DNA from: Riptortus pedestris
Lineage: Eukaryota > Arthropoda > Insecta > Hemiptera > Alydidae
DNA length: 64,000 bases
Direction of reading: 5' to 3'
NCBI GenBank assembly: GCA_019009955.1
Contig: CM032232.1
Coordinates: forward strand, 57,308,501-57,372,500
A program made the translations under genes and the position numbers. The notes beneath the pieces are model-generated. The model was not told where the DNA came from. It searched no databases and worked only from the letters and a program-made list of their open reading frames with translations. Of the stretch, positions 13,122 through 21,903 are shown one piece after another. The first letter of the stretch is position 1. Every line of letters starts with the position of its first letter.

Positions 13122-15910
13122 TTTTGAACGAATCTCATTTTCATCATCTACTAGGTAGGATCGATGGACATTTGAAGAAAAATTTCAGAAATTCCATCAT
13201 GAGTACGACCTCAATAGCTGATTTCCCTCAAGGGAAATCTGCTAAAAGTGAGATGCTTCATGATGCTAAGTTATCAAAACATTATTAGGGTGAAATTGTT
13301 TATTACAGCCAATTATTTAAAGAACAGGGAACAAAAGAACTAAATAGGTCGGAAACCTGAAGAAGCTATGATAGAAAGTAGAATTAATTTATCTCACCTA
13401 TGTGTTTTTGGTTGTGATGCTTATGTTATTGCTTAAATTAATTTGTAGCATTTTTCTTTTTAAAATTGAGGTTTTTGTTTTCACAAAAATGATTTTAAAT
13501 ATATCATTCAAAGTATTTGGTGTTTGACATGGATTTTCATCAAGCAACGACTCTAATCTTCTTCATCTTCGATATTTTTAGCTTCACAGGTCATTGCTTG
13601 TTTTCCAACTCAAAATCACCACCGTTAAATAAAGGAAACCACTTCTGACACATTTGCTCAGCAAGAGCATCCTCTCCATAAACACTCACTAAAATTCGAT
13701 GGCTTTCAGCAGTGCTTTTCTTTGTGTTAAAGCAATAAAGATATACTACCTGCAAAAACATTGTATCCAGTACAAAGTTAGACATTTTTGATGAAGTAAA
13801 ATGATTAGTTATTTACACTTCTACCTAATGACCGACTAAAAAACAAAGCCAGTAGGATTATGGGGAGGAGTCACAGTATCAAATGAAAACTCATACTAGT
13901 AGCGCTATCTATGAGGAAATGTTATGGACTAATTCAAGTACCAAATAAAATTAATGGCAGAAAACAAAAAAAGTTATATTTTAGAAGAGAAAATATTTAT
14001 TTACTGGTTTTGCAGAAGATAGAAAAGGCTAAAATTAATTTATCCTAATAATCCAACTGGCAATGATTGCAAGTGATGTGTATTTATTGAGGAGTGAAGG
14101 ATATGTTCAACTGGTTTGGGTTAAGGAGTTGAAAAAACTGGGGAAATCAGGGTGTTATTGAGCTTGTAGGATTTTGAATAAACTAGCATAGCTGGGAGAA
14201 ATATTTGTTTATCTGTTTTACAGCTGACATGTAATTTTTCTGATATGAGTTGTCTCTACTCATTTTCCTTCTTAATAATAAGTAGTAATTTAATAATGAT
14301 AGAAAATAGTTTAATATAATAGTTACAGAAACAATGATTTTAGTGACAAACTCACTACATAAAATCCTTAGTTCTACCCTGGCTAGAAAATAGTGGTAAC
14401 CTATAGATAGCCCATGCCAATTACCCTCAGTAGTATAAAGAAGACATTAATACATAAAATTTAAATTGAAAATTTCTTTATTTCAAACTAGAGATGGGAA
14501 AGAAATTAGATCATGTGAAGAAGAGGTGTCTACTGAAGGCTGAAAATGGAAATATATATATATAAAACTCCTTTAATTTTTGTGTTATAAAATTACAATT
14601 GCAGCTCATAATTTAATTATCAAGATTGGTTTTACAAAATTTTTCAATCAAACGCATGAGTCATTGAAGAATTTATATTTTACCTCTTCTCTAACCCTTG
14701 TCTACTATTCTTGGTCTCATTACAGGCATGAATGGAGTTAGTCCTCAGTTTCACATGAAATACTTAAATGTTAATGTCAGATGAACATTTGCTCAAGCAT
14801 CCTGAATAGAGAAAATTTGATAAAAAATAAATCTATAATAGGCTTGGAATAAGACGTTTTGGGATATTAGGTTATTGTTAAAGTGAGATGGTAGGTATGG
14901 GGGTTTACTTGTGGAAGAAAACTAAAAAAAAATATCAAATGACAGGAAATTTTCCAGTTAGGAGAAAAATATGTAAAACATTAATATTAATATGACTTTT
15001 GTAACATTTTTCATCAATTGTATAATAACAAATATATATGGCTTTACAATTTACCCCTTTTCTAAACCCGCAAACTCCTCCAGTCCTATTAGCCAACTTT
15101 CTAAAAGAATACATGCTATTCTAAGTAATATTTCAAATTAAAATACTTTATTCAAAAAATATTTATTAAAATTAAATTATTTATTATCGTCCATTTTTTG
15201 CAACTAATGATAATTGGGACGGGTTATCTAGAGGTTATCACCCTTTTCTAGCCAGGATGGGACCAAGGATTTTATTTAATGAATTCTGTCACTAAATAAT
15301 TTCCTTTGCCCAGGCGGGAATCGAACTTGCCACTTAGGTTTACCATGTGAGTTTAGGTCAACGCTTTAACCTCAGCCCCAATTATTGAAATAGCAAAAAG
15401 ACAGAGTCATCTAATTATATATTACTCAGTCGTTTTGTTTTCATAGGTTTTGAAGATAACTCCTCTTATTCCCCATGGAGATCTTTATTTAATGGAAGAT
15501 GGTGGTTTTGGTAGGCAGCGCCAGGATGCCTGTAAATGCCAGTTTACAGGGATGCTTTTGGCTACGCTGCAGGCCATTCGTAAGTATCATGTTTGTTTTC
15601 AACAGTATTTCCTTAAATTTAAACATAAATGTTTCTAAGTTTATCTTTAAGTTATTTAAATATAGGCAGGTACAAGCAGTTTACTGGACCTATAGATTTA
15701 CAATATAATTTTGGAAATGGATTGCACAACTAAAATTGAGGCACATATGCATGATAATTAGGGTTATTTAAAAAAGAAGATCATGTACGGATGCTGTAGG
15801 TTCTAAAGTATTCTACAATAAACTGCAGTAACCCTTCAGTTAGGAATTTATTTCCCATGCTCCAACGTTAATGATATTACATGGTTTTGGTGTGTGCTAG
15901 TGCGTGTGTG

Positions 15911-15993
<83 letters not shown>

Positions 15994-18150
15994 GTATAAA
16001 ACAGCATCTAAACAAATACATTTTTATTCTATTTTTGAGGCTGCATCGCCGGGAAGTATTTTCATTGTGAGGACTTCAGCTATCTGCTCCAGCGGTTGGA
16101 ATATTTGTTGGATTGCAATACATTTTTATATTAAAAAAAATGAAAGTATCTCAAATAGATAAATACAATTAACAATTGTATCTATATATGCTAATAATGA
16201 AATATGGAAAAAATAATAATGAAATGGATATAATTAATTAAAAATAATGCAATGGATATTTAGATGAAGTATGAAGACTTCAGTTCAATTTAACTCCAAG
16301 GCCAATATTTTAGAAAGATCACTAAGTCATAGTTGTGTTCAAACAATAAGTATGGTTTAGTAGCAATCTCCGTCCTGAAGAATTGTGTTTTTTAACGTCG
16401 TCCAGTGTCTGTCATAAATTCTACAATAGTAATTTATATGATCAAAAGTTTGTACAGTTTCTTTATTACTGTCTCACATATTGTTGTCAATCAAACCAAA
16501 ATGACCAAAATAATTTTAACCGGTCCATGTCCAGCTAGTGCTTGAGTAGAGAAATCCAGTTCCATGATTACCATTTTTTCCATTTTCCTGTGCAGTTTTA
16601 ATGAATTCATGTAGATCTATCTTTTGTTCATCCATTATCTCTCCCATAAATCAGTGCGGTGTGAGTAAGGATACTGTAGCTTGTAGAACATATTTTGCAT
16701 ATAAGTAAATACATTGGTTTTCATCTTTTGAGATAGGAAAAATGTTGATTGACACTGCTGCCCCTTGATTGCCATGGGTGTAATTGGATCAGCAGAGGGG
16801 GGTTTAGATGGGGGGGGGGATAAAAAATATCTGCGTTATTAATGATCAGAATGAAAAATTGTATATATCTAACCTCATTACAATTTACTATAAATGTTGT
16901 TTTACATGCGTTATCACTATATTGAATATTCTCAGAGATATTTGCATTTTGTAGTACAAATAGGGGGTAAGTGGGTTTTGTAGTAAACCCACACTCCTAC
17001 TCATGTCATATTTACAGTAAGCTATTATTTAATGCACCTCTTTAGTAGTGGGACTGGAAACTTTAATATCAAATATTGTTTTCATTTAAATGTTACTGTT
17101 TGATATGTGCCATCATTTAAAATTTTCCGTTCTCAAAAATGTGTATTCGTTCTATACCATACTTAATATTTAATGGTTTTACTCAACACTAAAGGGCATA
17201 TTATTTAATGGCTGAAACTGGATTATGAATGGGGGGGGGTGTTTAAACAGGATTAATTTGGAAATTCATAATATTTCCATTATTATGAGTCTTATCAAAA
17301 AATGTTATAGAACTGATTTTGTTAAACTATTGAGTCTCTAATTTTTTTTTTTTTTTTCCCCCTCGACTCAAATATTAAGAGAGTTATTTGCACTTTCTTG
17401 TTTACAGCCTTCAGTAAACACCCACTTCTCATCGGATTTTAGAAGTATACAATGAAATCAGTAGTGTGGGAAATCTGCTTAGTTTATGCCAGCCCCTGCG
17501 CAAAGGAGTTTTAAAGAGTTCTACAGGTTGAGTTTGGGACCTTTGATTATTAACGACATCAAAAAATATATCATGTAAATTATAATTTTTTTTTTTCACA
17601 ACCTTTTCTTTATTTTTTTTTTTATATATGAGTATTCTCTTTAATCTTTCATTCAAATATAGAATATTTTTTGACATGTATAATAAGTAAAACAGAAGAA
17701 AGCAGTGCTTGTTTGCTATTGTTGCCCTTGAGACACAAAAATGCAATGGTTATAAAACCTTAGTCACAAATACGTTTTTAAAATATATAATATATATTAT
17801 AAGTTTATATTTATTATTATTCAACATTACATGAATTATATTACACTTTTTTTATAGGAGGGAAGAATACCAATGACTTAATTGTTGCTTTGGCTAAGCC
17901 GAGTTTGAAAAATAGAACTTATAATGGGTTTATTGGTTCTGAAAGAGTGTCGCTTCAAAATCATGTCGTCGATATATTAGAAGAAAAGAGTCAAACGGAC
18001 TTTGTAGTTGTGCCTAAAGAAATAAAAGAGAGATTCTACAGATTGAAACCTGCATGTAAAGAAGACATGTCTCAAGCTTTTCTACTCGGGACAGCTTTCA
18101 TTAATGTTATACTCAATAAACGGACGTTGACTAGTCATAGTAACCTTTGA
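7200..18150 (+). CDS. TEFM: TEFM-like mitochondrial transcription elongation factor (gene span, five supported exons)
   Basis: Five exons (7200-7315, 7390-7615, 7896-8039, 15447-15579, 17858-18150) join in one frame with GT-AG borders and give 303 residues; vertebrate TEFM has about 360. The first about 110 residues hold a helix-hairpin-helix region (SLEDLLLISGIGPKALRKI). The rest matches the RNase H-like fold that forms the polymerase-binding clamp: AIPNVVSI..ISWALIN, then VFDWNY, then DLYLMEDGGF. In the known family this protein binds mitochondrial RNA polymerase in the matrix and raises its processivity; the fold is a catalytically inactive pseudonuclease. The N-terminus with the presequence is missing. 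Introns 3 and 4 (7.4 and 2.3 kb) are filled with transposons. The assignment rests on alignment by eye; motif order and spacing agree throughout. Confidence 0.8.
7390..7615 (+). CDS. TEFM: TEFM-like exon B (helix-hairpin-helix)
   Basis: The acceptor is 'tattttcag|A' and the donor 'AGCAAA|gtaagt', the best donor in the gene. It completes an Arg codon from exon A. It encodes the hairpin GIGPKALRKI within ..FQYLENNSLTSLEDLLLISG.., a canonical helix-hairpin-helix (hxxhxGhG). A basic linker with PPIDSESK follows. It ends in phase 0. Confidence 0.85.
7896..8039 (+). CDS. TEFM: TEFM-like exon C (start of RNase H-like fold)
   Basis: The acceptor is 'gtaatttatag|GCA' and the donor 'GAGATG|gtattt', with phase 0 at both ends and 48 codons. 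AIPNVVSIHVGSENISWALI followed by NVFDWNY matches the first beta strands of the TEFM pseudonuclease. The conserved Trp in 'ISWA' and the 'DW' pair are present. Confidence 0.85.
8771..8901 (-). mobile_element. SINE body fragment, inverted
   Basis: Reverse of the SINE 3' body: 'ttttctagccagggtgg', 'ggattttatttaatgag', 'cactaaataaa.tcctattgcc'. The tRNA-like head is absent. Confidence 0.7.
9249..9366 (-). mobile_element. Family A element, left half of a copy split by a Helitron
   Basis: The 3' hairpin (gatttcccttaagagaaatc, 9255-9274) and the 'catcgatcctaccca' block lead into a TA tract (about 9367-9404), where the sequence switches to the Helitron-like body. The rest of the copy resumes after 10706. 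Confidence 0.7.
9367..10706 (+). mobile_element. Helitron-like element nested in the TA tract of a family A copy
   Basis: It starts after (TA)n with 'tcatatttaaaattg', contains the 'cacgcataaacggctgaacc' block and repeated 'ggagtgggggtt.taag' units, and ends in a decayed CCAGGCGAAGCCG hairpin and CTAG (10703-10706). Target-derived TA runs lie on both sides. It is non-autonomous. Confidence 0.7.
10722..10910 (-). mobile_element. Family A element, right half of the split copy
   Basis: After the TA run it continues with 'gtcgttaacactccagcagtc' and a decayed 'aactcggtat' block, the expected order for an inverted family A copy. A further hairpin-end remnant sits at 10885-10910. Confidence 0.55.
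10926..11796 (+). pseudogene. copia-type retrotransposon pol remnant, left part
   Basis: The sequence at 10960-11090 reads DDSWIDIGATAHMS, the copia protease active-site neighbourhood (usually D-S/T-G-A; the second residue is Ile here). Frameshifted downstream pieces match the integrase: an 'HSD.CGPM'-like stretch (about 11500-11535), 'DDFSRK' (11571-11592), 'DGREY' (11670s) and 'PQTNGVVEH' (11750-11775). Several stops and frameshifts are present and no LTRs were found, so it is an inactive fragment. It continues at 13244. Confidence 0.8.
11924..12186. mobile_element. MITE with ~60-bp terminal inverted repeats
   Basis: The left arm starts CTGTTATCATGCCTGTCGG and the right arm ends in its near-perfect reverse complement (..ACAGATATGACAACAG). 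The arms also share 'gagaccatcgtcactgg' and 'gagtacagctggca'. About 150 bp of unique centre has no ORF. 'ataataagaaac' occurs just left of the element (11913-11924) and again about 30 bases beyond the right arm (12217-12228), suggesting the true right border is slightly further out. Confidence 0.75.
13050..13118. repeat. (TA)n microsatellite inside family A
   Basis: About 34 TA units, the internal tract typical of this repeat family. Confidence 0.9.
13244..13445 (+). pseudogene. copia-type pol remnant, right part (integrase C-terminal side)
   Basis: It resumes with a segment readable as MLHDAKLSKHYWGE.. (one internal stop) and then 'LCVFGCDAYV', matching the copia integrase 'ARCML.DA.LPK.FW.EA' and 'HLRVFGC.AYV' blocks. 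It continues the frame interrupted at 11796. Confidence 0.8.
13480..13794 (-). pseudogene. mariner-type transposase N-terminal fragment
   Basis: Read on the - strand, the ORF from 13785 contains SVYGEDALAEQMCQKWF and 'GGDFELENK', the second helix-turn-helix of mariner transposases (consensus 'YG...ls..tcqrWF..F..GdfdleDk'). Beyond its stop, the sequence continues in frame-shifted form with 'LLDENPCQTPNTL'. The DD34D catalytic core is absent and no terminal repeats were seen, so it is a dead fragment in a TEFM intron. Confidence 0.8.
14347..14460 (+). mobile_element. SINE tail fragment
   Basis: Words 'aaaatccttag', 'ccctggctagaaaa' and 'cctatagatagccc' identify the 3' body of the window's SINE. 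It is 5'-truncated and diverged. Confidence 0.6.
15181..15388 (-). mobile_element. SINE with tRNA-like head, inverted
   Basis: The body ('ttttctagccaggatggga', 'taaataatttcctttgccc') is followed by the head: 'gggaatcgaacttgcc' (box B region, reverse) and 'aggtcaacgctttaacctc' (box A region). The order is what an inverted tRNA-derived SINE should show. Confidence 0.8.
15447..15579 (+). CDS. TEFM: TEFM-like exon D
   Basis: The acceptor is 'gttttcatag|GTT' and the donor 'CCATTC|gtaagt'. It encodes VLKITPLIPHGDLYLMEDGG and then GMLLATLQAI. The 'DLYLMED' motif aligns with the 'DFYVLE' strand of TEFM. It enters in phase 0 and leaves in phase 1. Confidence 0.8.
15913..15992. repeat. Compound (CT)n(TA)n microsatellite
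   Basis: About 20 CT units run directly into about 19 TA units. The ORF through it (a Leu/Ser then Tyr/Ile repeat) is an artefact. Confidence 0.9.
16375..16545 (-). pseudogene. Non-LTR retrotransposon C-terminal remnant
   Basis: On the - strand the pieces 'GLIDNNM', 'DSNKETVQTFDHINYYC' and 'YDRHWTTLKN' appear in the order of the C-terminal Cys/His segment of jockey/R1-like polyproteins ('FG..D...C.C....E.T..H....C..Y...R..L'). Stops interrupt it. The assignment is by pattern only. Confidence 0.5.
16785..17515 (-). mobile_element. Family A element(s), inverted, partly rearranged
   Basis: Two overlapping partial bodies ('ttggatcagcagaggggggt' and 'aatgggggggggtgttt' blocks) end in the 5' terminus 'tatgccagcccctgcgcaaag' at 17483-17504. 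The 3' hairpin end is not seen. Confidence 0.6.
17858..18150 (+). CDS. TEFM: TEFM-like last exon E
   Basis: The acceptor is 'tttttttatag|GA' and the stop TGA is at 18148-18150. It encodes RGKNTNDLIVALAKPSLKNR, then VVVPKEIKERFYRLKPACKE, then a final helix MSQAFLLGTAFINVI that parallels the C-terminal helix of TEFM. Phase matches exon D. Confidence 0.8.
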
Positions 18151-18250
18151 TTTTTGAGTACCAAATTATTTTTATAGTTCGTAATTGTGTTGTTATTTTA
18201 TTGTAGTTATTTCTATTTATTTTATTATCTGTTTTTTTTTTCTTTTTTTA

Positions 18251-18256
18251 AATAAA
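18251..18256 (+). promoter_or_regulatory. Polyadenylation signal AATAAA for the TEFM-like gene
   Basis: A canonical hexamer about 100 bases after the stop codon, in a T-rich context. It implies a very short 3' UTR. Confidence 0.6.
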
Positions 18257-18426
18257 ATCCATACCCAGTAATAATTCACTTGTACTACCTATTTGTTCCT
18301 TCCATCTACTAATTTTGTTCAAATAGATATATAGACAAAAAACACAATATAGTGCAGTAAATAGGACCTGTAGGCCCATCAATCCCTCCACTCCTCTCAG
18401 TTGCTGTCATTTACCTTCCAGTCTTT

Positions 18427-19375
18427 TAGCAGATTTTCCTTGAGGGAAATTAGCTATTGAGGGTGTACTCATGACTCAATTTTTGAAACATTTCTTCAAA
18501 TGTCCATCGACCCTACCTTGGAGATGACGAAAATGAGGTCCATTCAAAAATCACACATAAATGTATTTGTCTGTTAACGATCTAGCATAGTAATTTTTGT
18601 TTGATCAGTACCAAACTCTATATTTAAATGATTTATAGAAAGCTAAAGATCATTAATGGCTGAAATCTGATTAGTGGGAGTGGTGGTTTAGAGGTGGGGA
18701 AATTTAAAAATTCGAAATATCTCCATTATTATAGTCAAAAGAAAAATTGTATATAATTAATCATATTGCATATAAGTATTTCTAGAAATATTATTATGTA
18801 CATTTTTTTTCTCTATCTTGATTCTTAATTGAGATATTTGCACTTTTTAGTTTCTAGTCTTCAGTAAATCCCCATTCCTTCTCATGCCATAATAACAATA
18901 AGCTGTTATACAATGAAACATTTTATTTGAAGCTTAAATATCAAACATAGCTTTCATTAAACTTTAACTGTGCGAGATACACGCAAATACTTTGAGTGAT
19001 GTCATCAATTAAAATGTATTTTCTTAACTCCAAAATTTTACCATATTCTAAATATCGAATACCATATTTGATATTTAAACTTTTTATTCATTTCTTTTTA
19101 TGTAATACTAAAGATTGAGTTTGTTAATGACAGAAATAAGACCAATGTGAGGGAGGGAAGGGGGGAATTAAAAAAAATTGGAAACATTTCCGAATTATAC
19201 ATCCAATTGAAACATAATATAGATCCAATCTTGTTGTAAATTCAATTCAATATAAATGTTATATTCATTTTTTTCTATCTTGAATGTTAACTGAGATATT
19301 GTCATTTGTTAGTTTTTAACCTTCAGTAATCCCCTGTTCCTACTCATGTCATTTTCTAGAGAACAAATCATGGAA
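18427..19375 (-). mobile_element. Family A element, inverted, without TA tract
   Basis: The 3' end (agcagattttccttgaggg) is at the left, followed by 'ccatcgaccctaccttgga', 'tttgtctgttaacgatctagc' and two successive body copies. The 5' terminus is lost. It may be two merged partial copies. Confidence 0.65.
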
Positions 19376-19427
19376 GATGAAGGATCTCAGTGTCAGAATA
19401 CTAACCATTTGCTAGCAGACTGAAATA

Positions 19428-19528
19428 TTTTATCAGATTTCCCTGAAGAGAAATCATCTATTGAGGTTGTACTCATGCCATGATTTTCGGAAAATTTCTT
19501 CTAATGCTTATCGATCTTATCCAGTATA
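19428..19528 (-). mobile_element. Family A element, left half of a second Helitron-split copy
   Basis: The 3' hairpin region and the 'ttcttctaatgcttatcgatc' block break off at the Helitron CTAG end. The copy resumes at about 21212. Confidence 0.7.
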
Positions 19529-21149
19529 CTAGCTAAGGTACCCGGCGATGCCCGGGAAATTATTGTTAACTGACTAATGATGGTATTTTGATAGTAAGAC
19601 TTCAAGGAGTACAATTACACTGCCCTCCATGACGTAATGATTTTCCGAAATAGCCAACCCTGAAGGGTAACTTTTGGGGATTAATAGAATAGAAATTTTA
19701 TTTTTGAAGGATAAATGAAAATATCTTCCTAATTTATCCTTCTACACTTATGACTCACCGTTTTTCAATAATTCAAACCATAATCATGGGTAGCATTTAT
19801 TACAATTAAATATCATCCATAATGAACATATTTTCTTTCAAAAGCCTACCCGAGCTCAAATAGTTCAGGCAAAGTTTTGCACGTAAGATTATATTTGCAA
19901 TAGTGAATCTCACTGGAAATCACTTCCATCAATGCCAGACGGGAAATAAGTAAACTCAATTAACTGGTAAGGCTCCCGTCATCTTCAGCTCCCGCATTAG
20001 ACTTCTCGCTTTTCAGCCTCTTTTATAATCCCCACTCCCGTTTGGAACAAAAATTTTTAATATAGCTTATAATCATGGAAGATTTAATGCTCATTGACAT
20101 ACCGAGTTTTGCTAAGTTCAGTTCAATCGTTAGTGTCCAACAAAATTGTTGGCTCCCGCTTTAGATTTTAGTGTATATCACGTTTATACTTTTCTATACG
20201 ACAAAAGTGAATATAACAAAAGTTACTTTAAATAAAAAAATAAACAACTTTTGTTATGTGCATATTTGCCGAAAACCCAATAGGAAACGAAATATCACTA
20301 TATTTAATTTCAGGCCTCCCTTATAACCCCCACTCCTGCCCGTCCCTAGAAATGTTAGTATGGATTATTATATGGAAGGCGTTAGTGCTAATTCACATAC
20401 CGAGTTTGGTTTAGTTCGGTTGAGTTTTTTTGCCAAATAAAATTGTTGACTTCCGCAGTAGTTTTTAACGTATAACTCATTTATACTTAGGTATACAACA
20501 AAAGTTACTCTAAATGACAAAATAAACAATTTTTGTTATGTGCATATTTGCCGAGAAACCAATAGGAAACGAAATATCGCTATTTTTAATTACAGGCCTC
20601 GCTTATAGCCCCCACTCCTGCCCGTCCCTAGAACTGTTTGTATGACTTATTATAAGGAAATCGTTAGTATTAATTCACATAGCGAGTTTGGTTTAGTTCG
20701 GTTGAGTCTTTTGTGCCAAATAAAATTGTGGACTCCCGCTATAGTTTTTAGCGTATAACTCATTTATACTTCCGTATACGGCAAAAGTGCATATAACAAA
20801 AGTTACTCTAAATTACAAAATAAACAACTTTTGTTATATGCATATTTGCTAAAAAAGCAATAGGAAACGAAATATCGCTATTTTTAATTTCAGGCCTCGC
20901 TTATAACCCCCACTCCTGTTCGTCTTAGAGAATATTAATATAGCCTAAAGTCTAAGTTGGGCTAGTAGTAATATACATACCAAGTTTCATAAAATTCGGT
21001 TCAGCCGTTTATGCATGAAAAGGTAACAAACAAATAAACAAACAAACAGACACCAAAGAAACAAAATGCAGTTATGGTGTCTATGACATGTGAAACGAAA
21101 AGTTATCGTGAAATTTCGCGAAAAAAATCAATGTACAGACAGAGGTTAC

Positions 21150-21165
<16 letters not shown>
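19529..21165 (-). mobile_element. Helitron-like element, inverted, nested in a family A copy
   Basis: The inverted 3' end is CTAG at 19529-19532 plus the stem GGTACCCGGCGATGCCCGGG (19538-19557). Four or five body units of about 300 bp follow, each with 'acaacttttgttat' and 'caggcctc.cttata'. The 5' end runs into (TA)n. It is about 1.64 kb with no coding capacity. Confidence 0.75.

Positions 21166-21212
<47 letters not shown>
21157..21212. repeat. (TA)n microsatellite
   Basis: About 27 TA units at the junction of the nested Helitron and the host family A copy. Confidence 0.9.
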
Positions 21213-21214
<2 letters not shown>

Positions 21215-21550
21215 TAACAAAAAAGAAGGTTGTTTGTCTGATGCCGCCCTAGCTGTCATAATTTTAGTTTGGTCATTACCAAAATCGACAACAATAAGCA
21301 AATATATCATAAAACGTCTTATTACAATATTAAATACCCAATATTGTTTTGAACAGATGTTTACTGTATGAGAAACATGCAAATACCTTGTGTGATGACA
21401 TCATCAATTAAGATTTTATTACTCCCCTACTTACTCATTAAATGTTTATTCGAAAAAGAGAGTATATGGTGAGATTAGATCAGTAGTGTGTCATGCCAGC
21501 ACATGGGAAATCTGCTTAGATTACGCAGCCCCTGAGTGTCAGACTTTTAT
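21212..21550 (-). mobile_element. Family A element, right half of the split copy
   Basis: It continues after the TA tract with the inverted body and ends with 'gggaaatctgcttagattac' and 'gcagcccctgagtgtcagac', the family A 5' terminus. Confidence 0.7.
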
Positions 21551-21585
21551 GTAATTGGATTGTTTCTGACTAAAAACAGTGTTGA

Positions 21586-21801
21586 AAGAGAGCAAAAGAT
21601 GTGTGGCTGAAAAAACGCTATATAACAATAGGTGCAGATGTTAGCTTTTTGAATAAATTCCATTATCCATTAGCTGAAGGTGAGGAAATATTGAAGCATG
21701 CTCAATGGGATGGACTCGCTGTATATTTGTTATCCATTCCTTTTTGGAGGAAGAAATACAGTTTTGCTTTACAATCATATTTAGCTAGAATAAAACTTTA
21801 A
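21586..21801 (+). CDS. Unidentified ORF, possibly the last exon of a + strand gene
   Basis: An open frame from about 21586 (stop just upstream at 21583-21585) to TAA at 21799-21801 encodes about 71 residues, including GADVSFLNKFHYPLAEGEEI and 'WDGLAVYLLSIPFW'. There is no ATG at its start, so it would need an upstream exon; possible acceptor AGs lie at 21587-21592 in a poor context. Composition is protein-like (balanced charges, no low complexity). An AATAAA follows at 21872. I do not recognise the family. It could be an alternative 3' exon of the TEFM-like gene (an AG at 21591-21592 would match the phase of exon D), a separate gene, or an old element fragment. Confidence 0.4.
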   Translation, partial: KRAKDVWLKKRYITIGADVSFLNKFHYPLAEGEEILKHAQWDGLAVYLLSIPFWRKKYSFALQSYLARIKL

Positions 21802-21871
21802 TGAATGTGTTTATACCTTAAATTTTAATGAGTAACTAACTCATGGGCATGCTTCAATTTAAGGTAAATTA

Positions 21872-21903
21872 AATAAAAACATTATTTTTAAATATTTTTT
21901 ATT
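21872..21903. promoter_or_regulatory. Facing polyadenylation hexamers of two convergent transcripts
   Basis: AATAAA on the + strand at 21872-21877 and AATAAA on the - strand at 21898-21903 (read as tttatt) lie about 20 bases apart, at the point where dense repeats give way to unique sequence. Confidence 0.4.

Larger units (their letters stand above)
11798..13243 (+). mobile_element. Family A element, long subfamily, inserted into the copia remnant
   Basis: Both termini are clear: TCCGTCACGCAGGGGC at 11798 and the hairpin atttccctcaagggaaat with TGCT at 13220-13243. It has an internal (TA)n (13050-13117). The sequence AAAAG lies on both sides (11793-11797 and 13244-13248), either a target duplication or a coincidence of A-rich ends. 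It carries a nested MITE. Confidence 0.8.
8040..15446 (+). other. TEFM-like intron 3 (7.4 kb), transposon-filled
   Basis: This holds two SINEs on either strand, nested family A and Helitron copies, a split copia remnant, a MITE and a mariner fragment (listed separately). The remaining spans, 8040-8770 (short (GT)n/(TA)n at 8092-8117), 8902-9248, 13800-14345 and 14461-15180, are AT-rich. Weak family A words occur at 14520-15100. Confidence 0.7.
15580..17857 (+). other. TEFM-like intron 4 (2.3 kb)
   Basis: This contains a compound CT/TA microsatellite, a non-LTR remnant and inverted family A sequence. The other spans are AT-rich with nothing recognised. Confidence 0.7.

Noticed and set aside
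15881..16162. 93-codon ORF with Leu/Ser and Tyr/Ile runs
   Set aside because: Produced by the CT and TA microsatellites; no start context or splice support.
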